This document shows positions 24,432 through 32,074 of a DNA stretch of 64,000 bases, one piece after another (position 1 is the first letter of the stretch; every line of letters begins with the position of its first letter). The stretch is from the NCBI RefSeq assembly GCF_009299835.1, contig NZ_VKCZ01000020.1, positions 744,001 to 808,000 on the forward strand, written 5' to 3'. Source of the stretch: Microlunatus speluncae. Lineage in GTDB: Bacteria > Actinomycetota > Actinomycetes > Propionibacteriales > Propionibacteriaceae. Position numbers and translations under genes: made by a program. The notes below the pieces were generated by a model, which saw only the letters and a list, made by a program, of their open reading frames with translations, was not told the origin of the DNA and ran no database searches.

Positions 24432-26009
24432 GTGGCGAGTGCTGATCACCGACCGGCCCACCCCTGCGACAGTTCGACCTCTGCTGAAGACGGCGACACC
24501 CCCAAGACCGACGACAGTCCGCGTGACGCGTGTGGCGTGTTCGGCGTCTGGGCGCCCGGTGAGGAAGTCGCCAAACTGAGCTATTTCGGGCTCTATGCGT
24601 TGCAGCACCGCGGCCAGGAATCGGCCGGGATCGCGGTCAGCAACGGCTCCCAGATCATGGTGTTCAAGGACATGGGCCTGGTGTCCCAGGTCTTCGACGA
24701 ACGCTCGCTCGAATCCCTCCGCGGCCATGTCGCGGTCGGCCACACGCGCTATTCGACGACCGGGGCCAGTGTCTGGGCCAACGCCCAGCCGACGTTCCGG
24801 CCGACGGCGACCGGCGGCATCGCGCTGGGCCACAACGGCAACCTGACCAACACCGTCGAGCTGGCCGACTGGCTGGCCGAGCGGGACCGCTCCGGCGGCT
24901 CGCTGGTGCCCGGCGCGCTGTCCGGCGAGACCGCCAACGACACGTCCCTGGTCACGGCGCTGATCGCCACGTACCCCGATCTCAACACCGAGGACGCCGC
25001 GGCCGAGGTGCTGCCCCGGCTGCGCGGCGCGTACTGCCTGGTCTTCATGGACGAGGAGGCCCTGTACGCGGCCCGCGACCCGCAGGGCATCCATCCGTTG
25101 GTGCTCGGCCGGCTCGAGTCGGGCTGGGTGATCGCCAGCGAGACGGCGGCGCTGGACATCGTCGGCGCGACGTTCATCCGCGAGGTCGAGCCGGGCGAGT
25201 TGATCACCGTCGACGCCGGGGGACTGCGGTCCCGCCGGTTCGCCGAGCCGGAGCCGAAGGGCTGCCTGTTCGAGCACATCTATCTGGCCCGGCCGGACAC
25301 CACCATCTCCGGCCGCCGGGTGCACTCGACCCGGGTCGAGATCGGTCGGATCCTGGCCCGGCAGCACCCGATGGACGCCGACCTGGTGATCCCGGTGCCG
25401 GAGTCCGGCACCCCGGCCGCGATCGGGTACGCCGAGCAGTCCGGCATCCCGTACGGCGTCGGCCTGGTCAAGAACTCCTACGTCGGCCGGACCTTCATCC
25501 AGCCCAGCCAGACCATCCGCCAGCTCGGCATCCGGCTCAAGCTCAACCCCCTCCGCGACGTGATCGAGGGCAAGCGGCTGGTGGTGGTCGACGACACGAT
25601 CGTCCGCGGCAACACCCAGCGCGCCCTGGTCCGGATGCTGCGCGAGGCCGGTGCCGCCGAGGTGCACGTCCGGATCTCCTCGCCGCCGGTGAAGTGGCCC
25701 TGTTTCTACGGGATCGACTTCGCCACCCGGGCCGAGCTGATCGCCAACGGCCTGAGCACCGACGAGATCTGCCGCTCGATCGGCGCCGACACGCTCGGCT
25801 ACGTCAGCCTGGACGGTCTGATCGAGGCGACGACGGTGCCCAAGAACGACCTCTGCCGGGCCTGCTTCGACGGCGTCTATCCGGTCGAGCTGCCGATGTC
25901 GGAGCGGCTGGGCAAGCAACTCCTCGACGTGGAACGCCGCACCGACCTCGACGGCGTCCCCACCCTCACCGCCGGCCTCGGCGCCGCCGACGCCCTCACC
26001 CGCCCCTAG
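24432..26009 (+). CDS. purF: Amidophosphoribosyltransferase
   Basis: 525 residues; first step of purine synthesis (PRPP + glutamine to phosphoribosylamine). A ~33-residue propeptide precedes the glutaminase nucleophile Cys34 (RDACGVFGVWAP), which is exposed after cleavage as in other PurF proteins. GLYALQHRGQESAGI, GHTRYSTTG and LGHNGNLTN mark the Ntn-hydrolase domain. VVVDDTIVRGNTQRAL is the PRPP-binding loop, and C-terminal Cys residues (VKWPCFYGIDF, NDLCRACFDG) could hold an Fe-S cluster as in the Bacillus enzyme. The upstream in-frame sequence runs through the palindromic repeat and was rejected as coding. Confidence 0.96.
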   Translation: MASADHRPAHPCDSSTSAEDGDTPKTDDSPRDACGVFGVWAPGEEVAKLSYFGLYALQHRGQESAGIAVSNGSQIMVFKDMGLVSQVFDERSLESLRGHVAVGHTRYSTTGASVWANAQPTFRPTATGGIALGHNGNLTNTVELADWLAERDRSGGSLVPGALSGETANDTSLVTALIATYPDLNTEDAAAEVLPRLRGAYCLVFMDEEALYAARDPQGIHPLVLGRLESGWVIASETAALDIVGATFIREVEPGELITVDAGGLRSRRFAEPEPKGCLFEHIYLARPDTTISGRRVHSTRVEIGRILARQHPMDADLVIPVPESGTPAAIGYAEQSGIPYGVGLVKNSYVGRTFIQPSQTIRQLGIRLKLNPLRDVIEGKRLVVVDDTIVRGNTQRALVRMLREAGAAEVHVRISSPPVKWPCFYGIDFATRAELIANGLSTDEICRSIGADTLGYVSLDGLIEATTVPKNDLCRACFDGVYPVELPMSERLGKQLLDVERRTDLDGVPTLTAGLGAADALTRP

Positions 26010-26088
26010 GGATTTGCCGAGTTGTACCGGCTGGGCGGTATCTGACAACCTGCGCCGACGGAGCAAACTGGAAGGTAACCGCAGCACC

Positions 26089-27165
26089 ATGAGTAACGAG
26101 CAGCAGTCGGCGTATGCGGCGGCGGGGGTCGACATCGAGGCCGCGGACCGGTCGATCGACCTGATCAAGGAATGGGTCGGCAAGACCAAGCGGTCGGAGG
26201 TGATCGGCGGCATCGGCGGGTTCGCCGGGCTGTTCGACGCGTCGGCGCTGAAGCTGTACGACCACCCGGTGCTGGCCACCTCGACCGACGGCGTCGGCAC
26301 CAAGGTGGCGATCGCGCAGGCGATGGACACCCACCACACGATCGGCTTCGACCTCGTCGGCATGGTCGTCGACGATCTGGTCGCCTGCGGCGCCGAGCCG
26401 CTGTTCATGACCGACTACATCGCCTGCGGCAAGGTCGTCCCGGAGCGGATCGAGGCGATCGTCCGCGGCATCGCCGAAGCCTGTCTGGCCGCGGGCTGCG
26501 CCCTGATCGGCGGCGAGATCGCCGAGCATCCCGGCCTGCTCGAACCGCACGCGTACGACGTCGCCGGCGCCTCGACCGGCGTGGTCGAACGCTCGAAGAT
26601 CCTCGGCCCGGAGCGGGTCCGGCCGGGCGACGCCGTGATCGCGATGGCCTCCTCCGGCCTGCACTCCAACGGCTATTCACTGGCCCGCAAGGTGCTGCTG
26701 GCCGACGCCGGCTGGGCCCTGGACCGGGATGTGCCGGAGCTCGGCCGGACCCTGGGCGAGGAGCTGCTGGAGCCGACCAAGGTCTACACGCTGGATTGCC
26801 TGGCCCTGCTCGACGCGGTCGAGGTGCACACCTTCGCCCACGTCACCGGCGGCGGCCTGGCCGCCAACCTGGCCCGGGTGATCCCGGAGTCGGTCCGGGT
26901 CGTGATCGACCGGTCCAGCTGGGCCCCGAAACCGGTCTTCGAGCTGATCCGCGAGGTCGGCGGGCTGTCGCTCGCAGACGTGGAATCGACGCTCAACCAG
27001 GGTGTCGGGATGATTGCCGTGGTGCCGGCCGATGCGGCCGACGCCGCCCGGGCCGTACTGGCCGAACGGGGCGTCGAAGCCTGGATCTGCGGCGTGGCCG
27101 AGGCGGCGGACGAGGGCACCGCCGGGCCGCGGGTCTCACTGAGTGGAAATCACCGCCGAGGGTAA
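26089..27165 (+). CDS. purM: Phosphoribosylformylglycinamidine cyclo-ligase
   Basis: 358 residues; converts FGAM to AIR with ATP. Conserved segments: SAYAAAGVDIEAADRSIDLIK, GGIGGFAGLFD, LATSTDGVGTKVAIAQ, GFDLVGMVVDDLVACGAEPLFMTDYIACGK, GGEIAEHPG, SGLHSNGYSLARK and HVTGGGLAANLARV. The ATG was chosen for the GGAAGG ribosome site and the conserved N-terminus. It follows purF by 79 bp on the same strand. Confidence 0.97.
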   Translation: MSNEQQSAYAAAGVDIEAADRSIDLIKEWVGKTKRSEVIGGIGGFAGLFDASALKLYDHPVLATSTDGVGTKVAIAQAMDTHHTIGFDLVGMVVDDLVACGAEPLFMTDYIACGKVVPERIEAIVRGIAEACLAAGCALIGGEIAEHPGLLEPHAYDVAGASTGVVERSKILGPERVRPGDAVIAMASSGLHSNGYSLARKVLLADAGWALDRDVPELGRTLGEELLEPTKVYTLDCLALLDAVEVHTFAHVTGGGLAANLARVIPESVRVVIDRSSWAPKPVFELIREVGGLSLADVESTLNQGVGMIAVVPADAADAARAVLAERGVEAWICGVAEAADEGTAGPRVSLSGNHRRG

Positions 27166-27212
27166 GCGATGTCCCGGTCCGGATTTCGCCACCAGCGCGC
27201 CGGACCTCAGGT

Positions 27213-27240
27213 TTGCAGAGTGGGGAGCATTGGGTAGCCT
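27213..27240 (+). promoter_or_regulatory. Candidate promoter upstream of the DUF3073 gene
   Basis: TTGCAG (27213-27218), 16-bp spacer, TAGCCT (27235-27240). A leader of roughly 65 nt would precede the ATG at 27314. Confidence 0.45.
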
Positions 27241-27313
27241 GTGTGTCACGACATGACCACTTGAGCCCGCGGCTGAGTCCGCCGGCAGACACAAGCGAGG
27301 GGGTCGACCCGAT

Positions 27314-27523
27314 ATGGGGCGCGGCCGTGCAAAGGCGAAGCAGACCAAGGTTGCCCGCGAACTGAAATATCGTCCGATGGACATGGATATTTCTTCGTTG
27401 GAGCAGGAGCTTCAGAGTGACTCGGGGGGCCAGCACGTACCCCCGGCCTACGAGGACCTGGCGTCGGAATACGACCAGGACTCCGGCCCCGGCTCGGACG
27501 AATACCTCCGCAAGTCCGGGTGA
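27314..27523 (+). CDS. DUF3073 domain protein
   Basis: A 69-residue basic-to-acidic protein. The N-terminus MGRGRAKAKQTKVARELKY is the hallmark of DUF3073, a small actinobacterial family found directly downstream of purM in many members (a similar order occurs in Mycobacterium and Streptomyces). The second half is acidic and probably disordered (LASEYDQDSGPGSDEYL). Function unknown; the conserved link with purM suggests a role connected to nucleotide supply or growth. Confidence 0.93.
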   Translation: MGRGRAKAKQTKVARELKYRPMDMDISSLEQELQSDSGGQHVPPAYEDLASEYDQDSGPGSDEYLRKSG

Positions 27524-27541
27524 CGACCGGGGCGACCGGTC

Positions 27542-27547
27542 TACGCT
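27542..27547 (+). promoter_or_regulatory. Candidate leaderless -10 box of the DUF4870 gene
   Basis: TACGCT ends 6 nt before the ATG at 27554. Confidence 0.45.
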
Positions 27548-27553
27548 GAAGTC

Positions 27554-27943
27554 ATGAGTCACGACCCTCAGCCTGGTCCGGGCGGCCCCAATCCACCCGG
27601 TGTCGGCCCGAACCCACCGCTGTCCCAGGGTGACGAACGGCTCTGGGCAACGGTGGCCCACGTGTCGATCCCCTTCCTGGGGTTCATCGGCTCGCTGATC
27701 GTGTGGGCGGTGTTCAAGGATCGCAGCGGCTGGCTCCGTGAGTCGGCGACCGAGGCACTGAACTTCTCGATCCTCTACACCATCGCCCAGTTCATTGCGG
27801 TGGTGCTGATGGTCGTCGTGATCGGAATGCTGCTGCTGCCGCTGATCGGGATCGCCGGGCTGATCCTGTGCATCCTCGCGGCCATCGCGGCCAACCGGGG
27901 TGAGCCGTACCGCTATCCGGTCAACCTGCGCCTGGTGAAGTGA
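27554..27943 (+). CDS. DUF4870 (Tic20-like) membrane protein
   Basis: 129 residues. A Pro/Gly-rich cytosolic N-terminus (1-~35) is followed by the DUF4870 core: DERLWATVAHVSIPFLGFIGSLIVWAVFKDRS, the motif RESATEALNFSILYTIA, and a third span VVIGMLLLPLIGIAGLILCILAAIAANRGE. Family members are small polytopic membrane proteins of unknown role. Its last bases overlap the GTG start of the hydrolase gene (GTGA), implying coupling. Confidence 0.88.
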   Translation: MSHDPQPGPGGPNPPGVGPNPPLSQGDERLWATVAHVSIPFLGFIGSLIVWAVFKDRSGWLRESATEALNFSILYTIAQFIAVVLMVVVIGMLLLPLIGIAGLILCILAAIAANRGEPYRYPVNLRLVK

Positions 27944-28929
27944 CTGTCCGAGCACCGATGACCGACTGGCGTCCCGACGTCCTGGACGGTTATCAGCAGT
28001 TCGACCTGCCGTTGCCCGACGCCGAGTCGGCGGTAGGGGAGGATCCGGACACCGAACTGGTCGCGACGCTGGTCCGGCGGCTGCGGCCGGGTGCGCGGAC
28101 CAGGACCGCTGTGCTCTACGTGCACGGCTGGAACGACTACTTCTTCCAGGTCCATCTGGCCGACGAACTCCTTGATCACGGCTATGACTTCTACGCCCTG
28201 GAGCTGCGCCGCTACGGCCGCAGCCTGCGCCCGGGCCAACTGGCCGGCTTCGTGTCCGACCTTGATCACTACGACGCGGAGCTGGACGCGGCCGCCGACA
28301 TGATCCTCGCCGATCATGATCAACTGGTGCTGATGGGCCACTCCACCGGCGGGCTGGTCGCGACCCTTTGGGCCGACCGGCACCAGGACCGGGTGGCCGC
28401 GCTGGTGCTCAACTCGCCCTGGCTCGACCTGCAGGGGTCCTGGGTGGTCCGTGCCCTCGGCTCGCCGGTGATCGACGCCCTCGGCGAGCGGCGGCCGACG
28501 GCCATCCTGCCGATGCCCGATCGCGGCTACTACGCCCGCACCCTGCACGCGGGGCTGGGCGGGGAATGGGACTACGACCAGACCTGGAAGCAGTCGCCGG
28601 GCCCGGCCGTGCGGGTCGGCTGGCTGCGGGCGATCCTGCGCGGCCACCAGCGGATCGCGGCCGGGTTGTCGCTGCAGCAGCCGATCCTGGTGATGGCCGC
28701 CGGGCGCAGCGACGTCGCGGTGCGCTGGAAGGAGACCTTCCTGCGCTCCGACATCGTGCTCGACGTCGACCAGATCGTCGCGCGGGCGCCGAAGCTCGGC
28801 CGGCAGGTCACCGTCCTCCGCTTCGAGGATGCGATCCACGATCTGGTGCTGTCCGCGGAGCCGGTCCGGGCCTGCGTGATGGCCGACCTGCGCCGCTGGC
28901 TGCGGGCGTACGGTCCGGCCTGCGACTGA
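27940..28929 (+). CDS. Alpha/beta hydrolase (serine aminopeptidase S33 / monoacylglycerol lipase-like)
   Basis: A 329-residue alpha/beta hydrolase. VLYVHGWNDYFFQVHLADEL is the oxyanion strand-turn, and FYALELRRYGRSLRPGQ the following strand. The nucleophile elbow is LMGHSTGGLVATLWAD with Ser in GHSTG. The late His is in FEDAIHDLVLSAEP near the C-terminus. This is the 'Hydrolase_4' pattern of monoacylglycerol lipases and lysophospholipases. No signal peptide. Start GTG 27940 overlaps the DUF4870 stop; an internal ATG seven codons later is an alternative. Confidence 0.88.
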   Translation: MTVRAPMTDWRPDVLDGYQQFDLPLPDAESAVGEDPDTELVATLVRRLRPGARTRTAVLYVHGWNDYFFQVHLADELLDHGYDFYALELRRYGRSLRPGQLAGFVSDLDHYDAELDAAADMILADHDQLVLMGHSTGGLVATLWADRHQDRVAALVLNSPWLDLQGSWVVRALGSPVIDALGERRPTAILPMPDRGYYARTLHAGLGGEWDYDQTWKQSPGPAVRVGWLRAILRGHQRIAAGLSLQQPILVMAAGRSDVAVRWKETFLRSDIVLDVDQIVARAPKLGRQVTVLRFEDAIHDLVLSAEPVRACVMADLRRWLRAYGPACD

Positions 28930-28987
28930 GCCTTCGCCGCCCCGGGGTTTGCGGGGTGGCCCGGAGGGGCACTGGTTGAATGTGCCT

Positions 28988-30262
28988 ATGACCGAGATGC
29001 CTCATGTCGTGGTGCTGGGGGCAGGGTTCGCCGGGATTGCGGCGACGGCCGAGTTGGCCCGGTCGGGGTTCCGGGTCACCCTGGTCGACCATCACCCGTA
29101 CAACACGTTCCAGCCGCTGCTCTATCAGGTCGCGACCGGCGGGCTGAATCCCGGCGATGTGACCTATTCGCTGCGCTACTTCGCCGCCCGGCGCCGTGGG
29201 GTGCGGTTCCGGCGAGCCATGGTGACCGGGATCGATCATGATCGGCGCGAGGTGATCTGTGCCGACGACCTGTGCATCCCGTACGACTATCTGATCATCG
29301 CGACCGGCGTCACCACCAACCATTTCGGCATCCCGGGCGCGGCCGAATACTCGATGTCGATGTACACCCGGGCCGACGCGCTGCGGGTCCGGGACACGAT
29401 CTTCGGCGGCCTGGAGACCATTGCCAGCCACTCCGAACCGGGGGCCGGGAAGTTCACCGTGGTGGTGGTCGGCGGCGGTGCGACCGGAGTGGAGATGGCC
29501 GGGTCGCTGGCCGAGCTGCGGGACAACGCGGTCCGGACGGTCTATCCCGAGCTCGACCCGGCTCGGGTCAACGTCGTGCTGGTCGAGATGGGCGACGCGG
29601 TGCTGCCGCCGTTCGACGAGTCGCTGCGCCGCTACGCGCTGCGCGAGTTGATCAAGCGCGGCGTGGACGTACGGCTGAAGACCACGATCACCCAGGTGCA
29701 CGCCGACAAGGTGGACTTCGCCGACGACACCTCGATGCCGGTCGACCTGGTGATCTGGGCGGCCGGGGTGGCCGGCGACTCGGCGTTGAAGGAGTGGGGG
29801 CTGCCGCTGGGCAAGGGCGGTCGGATCGAGGTCGAGCCGGATCTCCGGGTGATCGACCGCGATCGGGTGCTGGCGGTCGGCGACATCGCCTTGATCGTCA
29901 AGAACCCGCAGGCCCAGCTCGCCCAGCCGGCGATCCAGATGGGCAAGCACGCCGCCCGTCAGGTCGCCCGCCTGCACGCGCACGCGCTGCCGGAACCCTT
30001 TGCGTACCGGGACAAGGGCACCATGGCCACCATCGGCCGGGCGGACGCGGTGATGGAGCTGCCGATCGGGATCAAGGGCCGCGGCCTGATCGCCTGGCTG
30101 CTCTGGATCGCGGTGCACATCGTCACCCTGCTGGGCAACCGGAACCGGGTCCAGACCATGATCAACTTGATTTCCCGGTACGGCGGCCCGAAGCGATCCG
30201 GCGCCATCGTCGGCGACGTGCTGGACACGCCGGCCCGGAAGAAGGCGATCGAGGAGTCGTGA
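28988..30262 (+). CDS. ndh: Type II NADH dehydrogenase (NAD(P)/FAD-dependent oxidoreductase)
   Basis: 424 residues. VVVLGAGFAGIAATAELAR is the FAD dinucleotide-binding fold at the N-terminus, followed by HHPYNTFQPLLYQVATGGLNPGDV, the family's quinone/FAD signature. VVVVGGGATGVEMAGSLAEL (around residues 160-180) is the NADH-binding fold. The C-terminal half has AVGDIA and AQPAIQMGKHAARQV, the FAD contact and quinone-site region. A C-terminal hydrophobic helix (IAWLLWIAVHIVTLLGN) gives peripheral membrane attachment. It feeds electrons from NADH to quinone without proton pumping. Confidence 0.93.
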   Translation: MTEMPHVVVLGAGFAGIAATAELARSGFRVTLVDHHPYNTFQPLLYQVATGGLNPGDVTYSLRYFAARRRGVRFRRAMVTGIDHDRREVICADDLCIPYDYLIIATGVTTNHFGIPGAAEYSMSMYTRADALRVRDTIFGGLETIASHSEPGAGKFTVVVVGGGATGVEMAGSLAELRDNAVRTVYPELDPARVNVVLVEMGDAVLPPFDESLRRYALRELIKRGVDVRLKTTITQVHADKVDFADDTSMPVDLVIWAAGVAGDSALKEWGLPLGKGGRIEVEPDLRVIDRDRVLAVGDIALIVKNPQAQLAQPAIQMGKHAARQVARLHAHALPEPFAYRDKGTMATIGRADAVMELPIGIKGRGLIAWLLWIAVHIVTLLGNRNRVQTMINLISRYGGPKRSGAIVGDVLDTPARKKAIEES

Positions 30263-30312
30263 CCCGGCCGGCGTCCGGGGCGTCCCTGATTGGATCTGAC
30301 CGGGTGCCGGAT

Positions 30313-30318
30313 TAGGCT
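30313..30318 (+). promoter_or_regulatory. Candidate leaderless -10 box
   Basis: TAGGCT ends 6 nt before the ATG at 30325. Confidence 0.45.
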
Positions 30319-30324
30319 GCGCGC

Positions 30325-30990
30325 ATGGCGCCGCTGGACGACGATGACGACCGCGTCCTCGATCATTTGATCAATGGCGGATTCCTGTCCGCCGACGAGA
30401 TCAAGAGCACCTTCCTGGACGAGTTCCTGGATGGCGCGGTGACCGAGGCCGATCGGGCGGAGATCGGCGCCGAGGTCGATCGCCGGGTTGCCGCCGCGGA
30501 GGAACTGCAGCGGAAATGGACCGGCGCGACGACCTACGACCGGCTCGAGCGGGCCTTCGCCCGGCTGAACCGGAGCGACCAGGTGGTCGCGATGCACAAC
30601 GCCGGCTTCACCCGGGAGGCCGCGATGGAATTGGTCGCGGCGGAGTGCAAGGAGCGCGGCGGCTCCCGGGCCGGGATCCTCGGTGGCGTCTACTACACCG
30701 AGCAGGATCTCGAGACCGCCCTGGACACCCGGGTGCTGCGGCTCGGCTACTTCGCCATCGGCCCGGACGCCGCCGCCTGTGACGCCGGGATCGCCAAGAT
30801 GATGCCCAAGGTGCTCAGCCGGCTGATCGCCGAAGACCTGCCGGCCGCCTGGAACGGCGATCAGACGAGCAAGATCGACATCACCCCGCTCGACTGGACC
30901 AAACGCCTCCCCACCATCGAAGCCACCCCCACCCCCCGCCCCAACCTCCTGTCCCGCCTCTTCGGCTCCACCACCCCCACCCCCTCCTAA
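30325..30990 (+). CDS. Hypothetical protein (221 aa)
   Basis: A 221-residue soluble protein, family not firmly recognised. It starts with an Asp run (MAPLDDDDDRVLDHLINGGF), then EIKSTFLDEFLDGAVTEADRAEIGAEVDRRV (helical). The central conserved-looking core is TTYDRLERAFARLNRSDQVVAMHNAGFTREAAM and GGVYYTEQDLETALDTRVLRLGYFAIG. The layout recalls actinobacterial DUF6891-type proteins, but I am not certain. The tail is Pro/Thr rich. It ends 60 bp before the mosaic repeat element. Confidence 0.75.
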   Translation: MAPLDDDDDRVLDHLINGGFLSADEIKSTFLDEFLDGAVTEADRAEIGAEVDRRVAAAEELQRKWTGATTYDRLERAFARLNRSDQVVAMHNAGFTREAAMELVAAECKERGGSRAGILGGVYYTEQDLETALDTRVLRLGYFAIGPDAAACDAGIAKMMPKVLSRLIAEDLPAAWNGDQTSKIDITPLDWTKRLPTIEATPTPRPNLLSRLFGSTTPTPS

Positions 30991-30993
30991 CCC

Positions 30994-31018
30994 CCGCCGA
31001 CCCGTCACTTCCGCGGCC
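30994..31018. repeat. Single arm of the 15248-15312 inverted repeat
   Basis: 25 bp matching 15248-15272 except for one base (CACTTCCGC instead of CACATCCGC). It also begins just after a gene's stop codon. The second arm is missing; 32 bp later the GTTCGTTCCC-ended element begins. Confidence 0.7.
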
Positions 31019-31049
31019 ACTTCGGCCGCGTGCAATGGGCGGTCGCTGG

Positions 31050-31660
31050 GTTCGTTCCCTGAGCTTGTCGAAGGGCAGGCCGGGGTTGCCCTCGCCTGGG
31101 GCTTCGGCCGTACGGCCGAAAAAGACGCGCCAAGGACGGGCGGGATTTGCGGTCGGCCGGGGGTCGCGGCCGAGGACCGGTTATGCGCTGGGCTTCGACT
31201 GCACTCCGCGAGTGGACGCTTTGGCCGCGGATCTGCGTCTGGAAGCTGGCCGAACTGTCCACTCGCCGCACGTCGACGGGTGAGGTCGGTGAACACGATC
31301 CTGCTGAACCCGGCCGAGGACCCAAACCGGCGCGTGAGAGGCGAGCTTCGCGGCCGAGGTGTCGTTCCGGATGGGGCTTCAGCCGCGGCAGTAGCGGGGC
31401 AGGGTTCGGCGTCGGTGGCGTAGCGGCAACCGGCTTCCGGTCCGGCAGCCATCGAGTGTGACCTTTTCCACCCTGGTTCGCAGATTTCAGGTGGATAAGG
31501 TCACTCTCGACGCAAGGCCTGGCCGAACCGGGCCCCTTCTGACGCCAAGAAGGTCCCCGAAGACCCAATCGGAGACCGCCGATGATCTTGGGCCTGTGGT
31601 GTTGTGTCCCTGTCCGAAGCTGGTGCGCCCGATCGGTGGATCCAGGCTCCGGGAACGAAC
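31050..31660. mobile_element. Non-coding mosaic element A with GTTCGTTCCC terminal inverted repeats
   Basis: A 611-bp gene-free element bounded by GTTCGTTCCC (31050-31059) and GGGAACGAAC (31651-31660). The left arm carries CCCTGAGCTTGTCGAAGGGC, then GACGCGCCAAGGACGGGCG, GCACTCCGCGAGTGGACG and CTGGAAGCTGGCCGAAC, all recurring in element B at 50496-51195. A 90-bp core hairpin at 31427-31516 (GTGACCTTTTCCACC ... GGTGGATAAGGTCAC) recurs at 50761-50850 in the opposite orientation relative to the left arm. It lies between convergent genes, ending 4 bp before the merR stop. No convincing ORF and no clear target duplication; MITE-like or a structured transcript are both possible. Confidence 0.6.
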
Positions 31661-31664
31661 GGCC

Positions 31665-32006
31665 TCAGGACGCCCGGTCGGCCAGCAGACCGTCCAGCAG
31701 GGACTGCGCGGTGGTCAACTGATCGATGTCGGCGGACATCCGGGCCCGCTCCACCAGCAGCCGGTCCCGGCAGCCGTCGAGCATCCGGGCCTCGTCGACC
31801 ATGCAGGCCAGGATCTGGGCGATCAATTCGGTGCCGAGTCCCGCGGCGAGCAGCAGGCGGATCCGCTGCACGGTAGCGAGATCGGACTCGCCGAAGTGCC
31901 GGTAACCCGACGGCGAGCGGTCCGGGCGTAGCAGCGCCTTCTCCTCGTAGTAGCGCAGCGCCCGGATGCTCACCCCGGACCGTCGCGACAGCTCACCGAT
32001 GCGCAT
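31665..32006 (-). CDS. MerR family transcriptional regulator
   Basis: 113 residues. MRIGELSRRSGVSIRALRYYEEKALLRP is the winged helix of MerR proteins and SGYRHFGESDLATVQRIRLLLAAGL the second wing. A short coiled coil (DEARMLDGCRDRLLVERARMSADIDQLTTAQ) and little else follow, so effector binding must use the coil/C-terminus. Cys residues (ACMVDEAR, DGCRDR) exist, but no canonical metal site is evident. It is divergent from an MFS drug exporter and should control it through the palindrome at 32043-32058. Confidence 0.92.
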   Translation of the reverse strand: MRIGELSRRSGVSIRALRYYEEKALLRPDRSPSGYRHFGESDLATVQRIRLLLAAGLGTELIAQILACMVDEARMLDGCRDRLLVERARMSADIDQLTTAQSLLDGLLADRAS

Positions 32007-32036
32007 GATCCACCTCCCTCCCGCACCTCCACCGAC

Positions 32037-32068
32037 TTGACTCTCACGTCGACGTGAGGCTTTAGCTT
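32037..32068 (+). promoter_or_regulatory. MerR-type promoter/operator of the MFS exporter gene
   Basis: -35 TTGACT (32037-32042), perfect palindrome CTCACGTCGACGTGAG (32043-32058), -10 TAGCTT (32063-32068), giving an over-long 20-bp spacer typical of MerR-activated promoters. The GTG start follows 6 nt after the -10, so the transcript would be leaderless. Confidence 0.75.
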
Positions 32069-32074
32069 ACCCGG

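Noticed and set aside
31050..31660. Short open frames inside mosaic element A
   Set aside because: None has protein-like motifs or conserved translation in element B; the conserved units are DNA blocks and hairpins.
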